A stretch of DNA of 64,000 nt, taken from Trichostrongylus colubriformis. Its lineage: Eukaryota; Nematoda; Chromadorea; Rhabditida; Trichostrongylidae. The position numbers were made by a program, and so were the translations under genes. Within the stretch, counting starts at the first letter, position 1, and each line of letters starts with the position of its first letter. Below the pieces are notes generated by a model. The model did no database searches, was not told the DNA's origin, and saw nothing but the letters and a program-made list of their open reading frames with translations. Below, piece by piece: positions 45,701-57,700 of the stretch. The DNA lies in NCBI GenBank assembly GCA_963978905.1, contig OZ022258.1, forward strand, positions 24,742,716 to 24,806,715, written 5' to 3'.

Positions 45701-48700
45701 TTACTCGCACTTCTTTGTTTAATTACCCAAGTTTGAGGTAAACTCGTCAAAGCGCTATTTGTGTACTGTGGCACCGCAGTGGCAAGAGAACAGACAGCTG
45801 AGTTCCACTGAAAGCAAATTTACACCAAGTATTTCCCCAAAAACACTTTTTGAATAACTTCGGTCTCCCAAACCTGCTTCTTTTTCACATTCAGCCGGAT
45901 TCCTGAATTCCTTATAAACGATTTGTTAACGACCTCGCCCACCCTTTCACATATTCAATATCTCCCTGATATCAGGTCAAATGCCATCCATCTGGAAGTA
46001 TGCAGTAGTCACACCCATTCCGATGGGTATCAACTCTACTCTGATTTCCGTTATTTCCAGATTTCGACTTATCAGCTTTCCGCATTCTCTATTCAAGCTG
46101 AAATAGTTTGATAAAGTGGATCATTGCAGAAACATTCTGGCTCCTACCTCAGCGTGCACCCAGCTTACCAACCGCACGCATGCTTGAATAAAAGTTCTCC
46201 ATTACGAAGAAAAAGTCGATGTGGTCTATTTCGAGCTCAAGAAAGCCTTTGACACGGCATGCAGGGATCCTGTAGTCATCTAGAAGGCATTGGTTATCGA
46301 TGAGGGATCCCGGGCTGGTTCAATTATCTCCTTCTGGACGGAAAATGTTTGTTCGAAAACGTTTTCTGCTAATATATCTGCCGCACGAGATTGCCCACCG
46401 CAAGTTTTTGAGCGTTCATACGCATGACCATTTGAATGCTTTGAAACACGTCAATGTTGCAGAATGTGAGGTTGGTATTTCAATATTTCTCGCTTACGAG
46501 GATCAGGATCGTGATGAAGCTCGAACGCTCTTGAATCGCTTAGTTGAGAAATGTTCCAGTGATGCAGTCGAAGAGGCTAGAGATAAACTCCACTAGAACT
46601 ATTGTATTGGGTCTGTGCAGAATAAATGGCCAAAACGGACCACTTTTTTCAAAACGCCATAACTTCGCTCAGACACAACTTTATTTGTCGAAATGAAAAC
46701 CATTCGAATCTACACAACCTTGCCAACGATCTGGTAAAGAAAATATGCCATCATGATCAAATTCAGGATTGCGGAAATTAATAAAGTCAACGATGGCATT
46801 TTCAACATGCATCGTTTCGGCGAACTCCTTCTGACCCAGGTTTGCATCGAGAACCGGAAAAAAGTGGTAATTCGTCAGAGATAGGTCTGAGGAATAAGGG
46901 GGTGAGGGAGAGTCTCGATCAGTTTCTGCCGGGTGACTTGCGAACTGTGGGGTTTTGCGTTGTTTTGCGCACCCAGTAAAAAAATGATGCAATTATGCAT
47001 CGAGACTGTCCCTCACCCCACTTATTCCTTAGACCTATCCCCAACGGATTATCACTTTTTTCCGGGATCTCGATGCACCTGCGCCAGAAAAAATATGGGG
47101 TAAAAATGCCACTCTTGACTTTATTAATTTTCACAATCCAGAATTTTATCATGATGGCATAATTTTTTTATCAGATCGTTGGCAAAATTCTGTAGATTCG
47201 AATAGTTTTATTTCAGCAAATAATGTTGTGTCTGAGCGAAGTTATGGCCAGTTATGTTTTGGCCATTTATACTGCACAGACCTAATATCCTCGTTGAAAA
47301 ACTCCACATTGGAAGTGTGGCTTCCAGACATTAACCTCACGACTTGACACCATCAAGGCTTGGGTGTGATTATTGTAAGTGACATGAAGTGGGCTCCTCA
47401 TTTGATCTGATGTCTAGCAAAGCTCTCGGATTGTTACATGGTCTATTCAGAAATATCTATAGCGTAGACCTGACAATGTGGATCAGCTTTACACACTCCG
47501 TATGGAGCTCTTCTCTGATGAAAAATATTCGACAATCGAAAAGATACAAAGAATATGTGGGTACTAGAATTTTGTATTATCGAGCATTTCCTAATCAACC
47601 AATAATAGAGCAACTATCCCCAAACCTTACCGTCATATGAAAGCGGTTCTAGAAACTGAATCCCTAGAGCTTTTTCTAGGCGCATTCAACCTGACCTTAT
47701 ATTAGCTTTTATGATCCTGAAGGGGGAAATGCGAAAGAAACCGTCCATCCAGGTATTGAACACTCCTACCCATGATGGGCGAGTATAGGCGAGAGCTGCA
47801 ATCCTGTTGTTTCATGCTTAGGACGAGAAAGTGGCTGGAGTCCCTCTCTCACATCTGCTCACACTCAGAAACCCCACCCAATTTGAAGAGGCAATCAGAA
47901 AGATCCATCTCTTGGAAATGCTAGATGTTGCCGACGTCTCATAAACCATTTGCTAACGCATTTTGCACAATTTGAAAAAAATTTCCGATCTGTTCTTTAC
48001 CGTGTTTGAGTTGTACTGAATACCTTCTGTAGATGGCGCACCTTTTCATGGTGCATTTTCAGCTATGTTTCTTGGAGATAGATTCCCTCTTCCTTTGTTC
48101 CTCGTCCACAACACGCATCTGAAGCTATGCTGATTTCACTCTCACTCACATCTCTTGTCCTCAATGTACTTCTGCTGTAGTTCGCATATCTCAGCGGGAG
48201 TTGCATATATGGGCTGGGCTCAGTTGATTTCATTTAAAGGCACCGGGAGGGGAGCAAGGGCGGAATAACGTTTACAAAAACAATGGCGTCCGAAAACGAA
48301 CACGTTCGGTAGATACAATGTGTAACGAAACCGGCGTTGAAAAACGCGCCATAGGGCGCTATTTCCCCCCGGGGCGCGCTTCCGTCCGAACTGCAAGCTT
48401 CCATGGCCGAGCCACGCTTAGTTCGTTTAAAAGCTTGTCTTCGGCCTGATGTAACCTTATTTTTGAATTATTTCCTCTTTAGACTGTTTTCTAGTATCCT
48501 ATTTTACTTGTTTACTTATGGGTCTTCTTAATTGTGCATTTCTATACCTGAAAATCTCAGAAGGGTCAAATAAAGTCGGGGGGGGGGGGGGGACGCAACT
48601 TTGCGTCGACGTCGAAGCTCCTTTCCCTTACTGGGCTTAGGCTAAAATTGATATCCTCTCCTCCCACATTAAAAAGCATCTGTCAAAGCATAGGTCTCAT

Positions 48701-51700
48701 CCGCTTTAGCCTAACCCTAGGAAGGGAAAGAGGCTTTGACGTGGGTGAAAATTTTGCGTCTCCCCCCCCCCCCCCCCTCCGACTTTATTTGACCCGTAAG
48801 TACATCTAAAAACAATGTAAGAAAGAACAAAGTAAAAACTAAAAGGAAAAAACAAATCCATAATAAAACCATCTTTTTTCGGCACCGTGCCAAGGCGTCA
48901 AATTGGCGAGTTTGTGCAATGGCGGCCACTCAGACACGTCCACACTACGTCTGTTCTACAGTGACCAAATTACCCCTCCTGGTGTCTTTAAAGGCACCGG
49001 GAGGGGGGCAAGTGCGGAATAACGTTTACAAAAACAATGGCGTCTATAAACAAACATATGGGTCTGGTAGATACAATGTGTAACGAAACCGGCGTTGAAA
49101 AACGCGCCATAGGGCGCTATTTCCCCCCGGGGCGCGCTTCCGTCCGAACTGCAAGCTTCCGTGGCCGAGCCACGCTTCGTTCATTTTGAAGCTTGTCTTC
49201 GGCCTGATGTAACCTTATTTTTGAATTATTTCCTCTTTAGACTGTTTTCTAGTGACATATTTTATTGTTTACTTATGGATCTTCTTAATTGTGCATTTCT
49301 ATACCTGAAAATCTCAGAAGGATCAAATAAAGTCGGGGGGGGGGGGGGGGGGGAGACGCAACTTTGCGTCGACGTCGAAGCTCCTTTCCCTTACTGGGCT
49401 TAGGCTAAAATTGATATCCTCTCCTCCCACATTAAAAAGCATCTGTCAAAGCATAGGTCTCATCCGCTTTAGCCTAACCCTAGGAAGGGAAAGAGGCTTT
49501 GACGTGGGTGAAAATTTTGCGTCTCCCCCCCCCCCCCCTCCGACTTTATTTGACCCGTAAGTACGTCTAAAAACAATGTAAGAAAGAACAAAGTAAAAAC
49601 TAAAAAGAAAAAACAAATCCATAATAAAACCATCTTTTTTCGGCACCGTGCCAAGGCGTCAAATTGGCGAGTTTGTGCAATGGCGGCCACTCAGACACGT
49701 CCACACTACGTCTGTTCTACAGTGACCAAAATTACCCCTCCTGGTGTCTTTAACGGCACATTCCACGAAAACCAAACTTGCATCTTTTTTTCTTAGGGCA
49801 GATAGACCCTCCGGCAACTGTCCAAGCTGCATACTTTTTGCGGAGTCGCGGAGCGTCTTCTCGGAGGTAAGCCAACTCCAGCTCTCTCCGATGCCACCCA
49901 CCCACTCCGACCACACCTGACATTGGACGGAGCTTTTTGCAAAGTTTGAGTTGAGTTTATGTGGGCCTGTGATTCATGCGATAATATATGATAAATAGGA
50001 AATTCCGGTGGTTAAGGAAACGTTAACATGGGGGCTAGGTGATATCTCTGGGCCCCATGAGTGACTCATTACGCGGTAATCTCATGCAAGTCCAGATGAC
50101 CTGCGGCCTCATTTTTTTAATTTTAGGGCTTCTTTCGGATTTTCGGTATTCCTCAGCACCTCTGACTTCATAATTCAGAGCTTCAACCCAATCAAAGTGG
50201 TCGCGGAATGTGCCTTCAAGCACCACCTAGTCGGTGGTTAGGGTCCGTAGCTTGGTCAATGAGGAGCCAAACTTGCACCAGCCCTCAAGGTTTCAGGGAG
50301 CCTCTTTTTCATTTGTTATCCTCACTTTGGTTGACTCTATAATTTCTGTTCCGTTGTAGTAACAAACACATGATATTCTGCAACGTGTCGTGCATTTGAA
50401 TAAGTAAATAAATTATTGAATACATTTTATACCATCAAGATTATAGAAGATTATAACATACTAAAACTGTCTGTGTCAACACCTCATATCGGCGTCTGAG
50501 AATATACTTTCTATTTTTTCTCTGTATCTGACTGCCTCTGACTAGCCTATTCACCGTAGTTGGTATTCAGCAGATTGAGTCCCGGTGTCCGAGCAAGGTA
50601 TTATTCGGCAAAAGGAATGTGATATTCATGTTTAGATTGCCGGATTACTACGGGAGACGATTTTTAGCCAACTAGATATTAGGACGTTGGCTTCGGAAAG
50701 TTGGAATGGCCGTCGGGAGCCCTTGCCAAGGAAGCAATGATTGATTTTTTTGCGCTTTGTTAGGTGCTGTTGTTGCGGTATAGATCTCTGCTACTTGTGA
50801 TGAGGGGGGGAGGGGGGTTTCTACATTCGTTAGGATGCTCGTTTCATTAAATGGAAGACAGGTGACGAATCCGTGACCATCCCACTTCTCCACAGGCAGG
50901 GCCGAAATATCAAATTGGTAAGAAATTGTCCCCAGGGTATTTAGGTCCCCTGAACATGGAGATCACATTCATTCTGCGAATTAACATGTAGCACGCGTGC
51001 TACGGACACCATGATCAAAGCATGCTAGATTACCAAATGCGCTTCGTGATGGTAAACGGAGGTTGTCTAAAACACAGGAAACAAAAAGTATTTCTCAAGA
51101 GGCTTGTATGACGTTGGCGAGTGAGAGGTGCTGATAGTGACAAGTTGTAGTGAGTTATTCCTCTTTTTCGAATGCTGGTAGTAAAAAAATTATGGGTGGA
51201 AGTTCCAATTTATAATAAAGAGATACCTACAGTGACGTCAGGCCCTACAGCAGTAAAACTGATGCACTTATTGGAACTGAAGCACAAAAAGCAGAAACTA
51301 TCGCGTTAGCTGAGAGCAAGAAATCACTGCCGTTGAGTAATGTAGACTGATTGCAATCGAGGCTCACCTCCGCCGACGACAAGCTACCCAGACGATGACT
51401 TACGCAGGCTAATGTTTCGACTTCTCCTAACTTGCTTCAGTACGTCGCAGTTTTGGTTTCCGTATGTAACTTTATAGATCTTTAGGTTCCCTTTCGTGTT
51501 TTTTAGCAAGTTGAAGGCCCTTCCATGGTGAGTGCCATCGGGTTAGTGACACGTTGCAAGAACTCACCAGGACCTCATGACATATGCGTTTCCACGAAGA
51601 TTTCACTTTAACTCACATAACGGCCACTCCATGCACGTGGGTGAGACTACTTTCAACTCGTCATATTTCAACTGATGTTTCTGACGCTGGTTTTTTCAAC

Positions 51701-54700
51701 TGCACGGAATACTTTTCCTGGCCGTAATCTGTGACTACCACGGATATTGCACATATATACGTGTTACTTGAAAAACATTCTCAAAAAGATATTGCAGGCA
51801 ATTGGGAGTGAAAAAAGTACTCAAAGATAACATCTTGCCTGACCACGGTGCCTTTTGCTTAGCTGTCTAACTGTACGGTGTGAGATACGATATGGTAAAG
51901 ATAACACCACATATGGGCCAGTTCATGAGTAATGTGGTACGAGTTTTGCAGCATTTTATATATGATCGTAAGAGTTCTTCCCGCTCTACAAAAAGCACTG
52001 TTCAGTTCTAAGTAGGTTAGAATGGGGCCGTATTCAGGTTGGCGAATAGGTGGGTCCGACTGACAAACATTGACCAAACAGGCAATCAATGGAAGCACTA
52101 AATTTTACTTTAGGAAGACCAGCCAATCATGTGTCCCGTACTTAAACCGGATCTCTTCTGCAAGTTTCAGCATTTGCTTGATCGAAAAGTCGCTCTTTCT
52201 CAAAGGTCGTTCCTTATAGCTACCCTCTGATAATATATGGAGTATTGGATTGTTTACATGTGTTATATTATGAAAACATGATAATCAAAAAGTAAAATTA
52301 TGGGAAAACCTCTTACTCATAGTGACATGTTATGGAAATACTCGTTACAGGGTGCGATATGTTGATATTGGATCTATATATAAGGATATCATCGGTGGCA
52401 AGCTTTGGTTTGGCCCTCAGCAGTCTTCTCCAAATGTTCCTGCACGATAATCTACACAATAGCCATCTGGCCGACAACAACTTTGCGTTTTACTCACAAT
52501 AACCTTTGCATGGTTCAACAATAATAGTATAGCTATTACTTGCACAGGTTCACATCCTAGCCATCTTCAGTATCATATAATATTATTCAAACCGCGTGGC
52601 AACAAAGAGCTACATGCGAAAAACTATATTTTTTTTCTGAAACCTTTTTTTCAAAAGTATTCACATTTTTGAAATAAAATTTTACTTTTCAAATCTCTTA
52701 CGCAGCATTGCTTTATGAGCCATTCGTAAGGAATTTTTTCTGCTCTATCATAAATATGTCTCGATTTTGTTTTGGCCGCGATTCATACTGAATTTAAAGC
52801 CATGCATGAGGGTCCAGTTGACCTTATTTGATAATTTATTTTCTACAGAAAGTCGAGGAATCCGGACATCGATCTTCCCCCCGACCCTGTTCTCTACCTC
52901 TTCTCAACATTTCACCACCCTTCCTGCGGACTGCTTGAGAATTTTTTTGCCTTGATTTGACGAAATTGTCTGAAATTGCCAAGTTGTTGTGGCAGATTCA
53001 AATTTGAAAGATGAGCTCTGCGGCTTCTCAAGCAACCAATAGGAGGAATATAGAAGGAAAGTCGAAGAGGTCGCGAACAAATACGAGGCACATGATTGAT
53101 TGTTTTATCCGGAGCGAAAGTTAACTTTTCAAACAATTGCCTCTGCGGTCAAGTTTGTCGACTAGACCAATCACTTCGCCAGAATGAGAATTGGCCACTT
53201 CACGACGCACAGAAAATCTAAGCATGCCATTTTATATGGCAGAAAAACCTTTCTAACGCTGTATGAAATGCAAGCTTATAATTTTACAAAAAAATTTTGT
53301 TGAAAAAGCGACATCACTCATAAAATGACCCAATACCTACAGTAGTATTTACGAAACTGTGTGGAGGGAAAGTTATTACTGCAACCGATAAGCATAAAAG
53401 GAAAAACCGAAGGCTTGCCCTCTGCCATAATTATATGTAAAAAGGCGCACACTCTGGTCTCATTCCACTTCAGATAATCTAAAATTCTTTGAAGAGTGGC
53501 GCAGACTTCGTCCCCTAAAATACTTAAATGGTATAGTCAACTGAATGAGACTCGGTGCTCATTGCTGTGAGATGGAAAGTCGTGGAGGCGATTCTAGCGC
53601 ACTATTGCTCTGTTGCCTTATGCAAAGCCTCTCCTGGAAGTTGTCTAGAATAGGTCTGCAGTGAGATATCATCCAAGGGTGGTACGTACGTGCTTATTGA
53701 TGACATTTTTCAAATCTAGCATCGTCGGTTATGTGAATTCTTGAAAGTTCGATATTCCCGCTGCAGCGCCGTTCCACACCGTCAGGATTCCAACACGCTG
53801 GAATATGCCGTTCCAACCTCCTTCGTCTGTACTAGTTCTTTCGGTGGCATCATGGAAGCACGAGAAGCTTGTGCAATGGCCATTCGTTACCCATACCTTC
53901 TTTATCATTGCGTTCAAGCCAAAGGCTACAACAACAAGGTTCGTTCCCATTTTCCGAATAATGAATTATGAAAGCTTTTATCGACTGCAAAATTGAAAGG
54001 TACCTTTGCATCTGGTCGCGAAGGATAGCTGAAGTTGATTTTCTCGAACTTGAAGGACCCATTTATTTCCTTAAACAGCAGTATTGGTGGCGTACCATAT
54101 TTTAAAATTTACGGTAACCGAGTAGGTTGAGAGAAGGCATAGATGAGTGTAGGAAGTAGGCATCGCGTGCATACTCCTTTCTTTACTGCTTTCTCCTACA
54201 TCAACAAGACTCACTGGTGTTATACCACTATCCGTTTCTTTAAATCTGTCTATGAGAGCGTACAGGCTTTGGGCAGCAAAATGTGACCGCACGAAATCGC
54301 CGATAGCAGTTGATGCGAACACTACAGCCCAGCCAGCAAAGTTCGCACTGTTTGCTGCCCTATAAAAAGGCGTGCTTTATGAAGGACTGCAGTCTCGCAA
54401 TCACAAAGAAATAAACTGAAATAAAGTGGTTCGTATCTTGCAATATTAACTAAAAGAAAAATGAAGTTGCTTTGGTACAGATGAGTGTGGCCGTACGCTA
54501 GCCTATCTTTGGAGAGACGCTCAGTTCCCACAGCTAGTTCATGGCGAAGGAGACCTGTACGTGCATGCAAATTAGGGTTTTGCAAATTTTCAAGTAATTT
54601 TCTGTGAAAGGGTAGCGTTAGTTATCACAGATCTCCACTACTGCAAAGTGGGCAGACTCTGTCTTTCGAAATAATGATGATACTCGTCTTTGTCATAGTA

Positions 54701-57700
54701 CTAAAACAAAAGAGGCCGGAGGAATTGTATAGAAATAGTTTACCATTTCAGATTTTTGGAGAGGAAGCAATCAATTGCAGTTATGAGGACAATCGAGGAG
54801 ATCGCGCTATACTGAGGCGTCCCTCTGCGTTAGCAGGTAACAACTCATTAACATGTTTTGTGAGCACCCCTACATCAGCTGCTTGATTCTTGCTGAACAG
54901 CATCTACCACAACATTCCTGAAGAGAGAGGTGAGTATGATGATAAGCACTGAGGCAGAAGTGCTCAGGGTTTGTTGAAGTTAACAGAATGTGTTGCGGGT
55001 AATCCGAGAGTCGTCATCCCTCTCAATTCGCGTGATGCTCTGGTCAAAGCTTTTGAATTTTTTGCGGGTCATCAGTTATTGCTTCAAAACTCGAAGGGGA
55101 TACCTTTGCTTATTATGAAGATCTACACAACTTCTATGGAGAGGACCTAGTAAAGAGCCTAGGCTATCGCCAAAAGAGCAATAAGCAGCTATGTTGACGT
55201 TGCATGAATATGGCAAATGTTTCGGTTCTACCAGTCTAGGGAGGCTTCCGCCGTTGTTTTCTATTCAATAAAAAATTTTAATATTTTGCAAAATGTGTAT
55301 CGAGGATTTCATTAACTACGTACTTTTGGCCATTTCTCACACTTCTGCTATCGCTTTATTCAAGTCGCAAAACCATTTCGCGAAAAGTTCCCTAGTCTTG
55401 ATTGCAGATAATTGCCGAGCCACTTTTCAATGTGCTCGCCGCTGTTGGAAAGAGCCTCTCAGACTTGGTATTGAAGAAAGCGGTGGTAGCACTTCTCTTG
55501 CGCAGTGCTTTGAAAGCACAACCGGCTCTGCCTGTCTTCGAGCTCAGTTCATGTGGAGACCTTGACAGCCTGTAATGTGGAGTAGCCCGTTGTCTGCAAC
55601 ACGTATGACGTTCTGATATGAAGTCTTCTCTAGTGGCATACTTAATTTCGGTGAAAGTAATCTATAAGATTTTGATGCCTTCATAATGTTCTGCAGCACT
55701 TCTCACACCATCCGTGACCTTGACCACGGCCTGCCTCATCCGTCAAAGCAAATCATGGATGTCTTGGCATAGAATTCTTTTGTCGTTTCACTTCGAACAT
55801 CGGTTGTCGAACTCGAGTCGGAAAAAAATACATTGTGCTCTCTTTGTGCCATAAATGCGGCTCGCCTATTTGACCTCTTTGTGGCTTCAGCTAAGGCCGA
55901 GTAGCGTGAATGATCTATCCTGGCTCTGCCCCTCCTCAGCAAGAAGCTCCAAGTCTAGAAGAACATTTACAGAAAATTCTGCTTGAACATTAAGTGCGAA
56001 CAAATATAACACGGCGGGAAACTTAGTTTCCAACCTGATACTCACACAATTACATTTTTCGAGTCGACGCGTCCATAGTAAATCATACCCGCTCCGATGC
56101 AAAATGTCAACATGTCGGAAAAATACATGTAACATTGTGCGAGTGCGAACTGTATCGACTGATATACTGCTGCCTGTAAAAGGTTGGTAGGTCGACCAGG
56201 GCTTCACTGTAATTTGTACATCAGGAAAGGCAAGTTTAGCCAATACTCGTACTGCTCGTCTCTTCAACAGAACAGAAAAGGCTGTAGCCATAGTTTCATC
56301 AAAACAGACTTTGACAAAACATGACTCGCAAACATGGCTTGCTTTCTTGTTGCGTTCACAAACTAGAGAAGATGTAACGATGATAGAGGGTTCTTGAGCT
56401 GATTAATCACTTGTACCAGTGTTTTCACTGCTTACGAATACTCTTGACTGGAATATCTCACAGTGCAAAAAACATACCAATTTTTGCTGGTCCTCAACTG
56501 TGATTTCTTGATCTCCGTACTTTCTCAAGAAATAGCTCTCAACAGCCAGCTGTTGAATAATCTTTGCATGCTCGAAAATTTCAATAGAAAGCTAAATGAA
56601 TCGAAACTGAGATGAAATAAAAGAAAAAAACTGGGCTACCTACTTCAGGAGTTCGATCCACTGCAGACAGCTTTGCCATAGCCGTGGATATCCTGTTGCT
56701 AGTGATCCACATACTCATGATGAAAAGCATGAGCAGCACGGTCATGGCAATGCCGCTCTCCCAACATGCAACAATGGAGAGTGGGATGCACACAGCGACT
56801 GCACAGATGTTATTAATCATCAGCATGAAGCGGTAGTCGAGACACTATAAAAGGGCATTTGTGTGTTATCAGCGGCGGATGTGGTGCAACATTCAGCCTT
56901 CCTTATTTTCAGCAACTCAACAAAATGGGGTTTTATAGAAGAGAATCTTCGCTCGCAGTAGGTCAACTATTTTTTCATGAGACATGCTTGGAAACGTAGA
57001 TAGTGTGGGAAAAACTTGTCAAAAATATTTTCAAATAACCCAATCACTGACCGATGTTATCGGTAGATGCTCCCAAAACTGCAACTAGTAGGCTGTTGCA
57101 GGAGTCACAAGTCGGCACCTTATCCATTTGAACGAATAGATTCGAGAACACTTCGATGCATGCTTGACAAATGCAGCGGGTCCGACTTATGCCCGACGTC
57201 GGCCCAGCTGCCATTTGCTTTTGCCAAAGAAAATGTACTTGGTATTCGCTCTTCATTCGGCTCGTATGCTTATACGGGAGACCGCACATAATCGCTATTT
57301 ATGGTCTAAAGCTGGGAGCACGCCGGCTCCTCTACATTGGGTGTGTACCCTTATGTCAGGATTTCGCACCGCGGCATGTCGCAAGCGAGCAGTGTGGACG
57401 AGCTGAGGGAGCCATGTTGCTGGGTCCGGAAGCGATTACAAGTCAACTGCGTATCGCGCACTTAGCTTTATCGTATAACTTAACTACCGCGACGCGCATA
57501 GCTAGCCCACACAGCGTCGCACGCAGCTCGTCGTCGTGCGACCTGACATGAGTGTACGCACCCTAAAGACATAGAACAAGTCGTATTTTGATGTGCCTGA
57601 GGGCATTTGGAGCAAAACAAGACGTACCAGCTGTGGCAGAAAACGTGAAATTCAGTTACAGTGTCACTGGAGAGCTTCTTTTCGTCATGCTCCATCATTG

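Larger units (their letters stand above)
35460..45822 (+). mobile_element. BEL/Pao LTR retrotransposon with glycoprotein-like region and extra 3' ORF
   Basis: This is a 10,363-bp element with LTRs of 498 and 472 bp and a 5-bp target duplication CACCA (35,455-35,459 and 45,823-45,827). The order is gag, protease, reverse transcriptase, RNase H, integrase, a phlebovirus Gc-like region, then an additional ORF. This order and the domain types match BEL/Pao elements of the Tas/Cer7 kind. It lies antisense to the host P-glycoprotein gene. gag-pol and the glycoprotein region each have several frameshifts and stops, so the copy is dead, although the LTRs are still similar. All LTRs contain an SL1-like leader with a splice donor. 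Confidence 0.92.

Noticed and set aside
53729..53996. Possible extra P-glycoprotein or other gene exons on either strand
   Set aside because: No alignment to the transporter, which is complete without them, and no consistent splice phase.
55887..56291. 134-codon minus ORF over the P-glycoprotein exon 56,046-56,173
   Set aside because: The real exon is read in another frame with proper splice sites; this ORF is its shadow.
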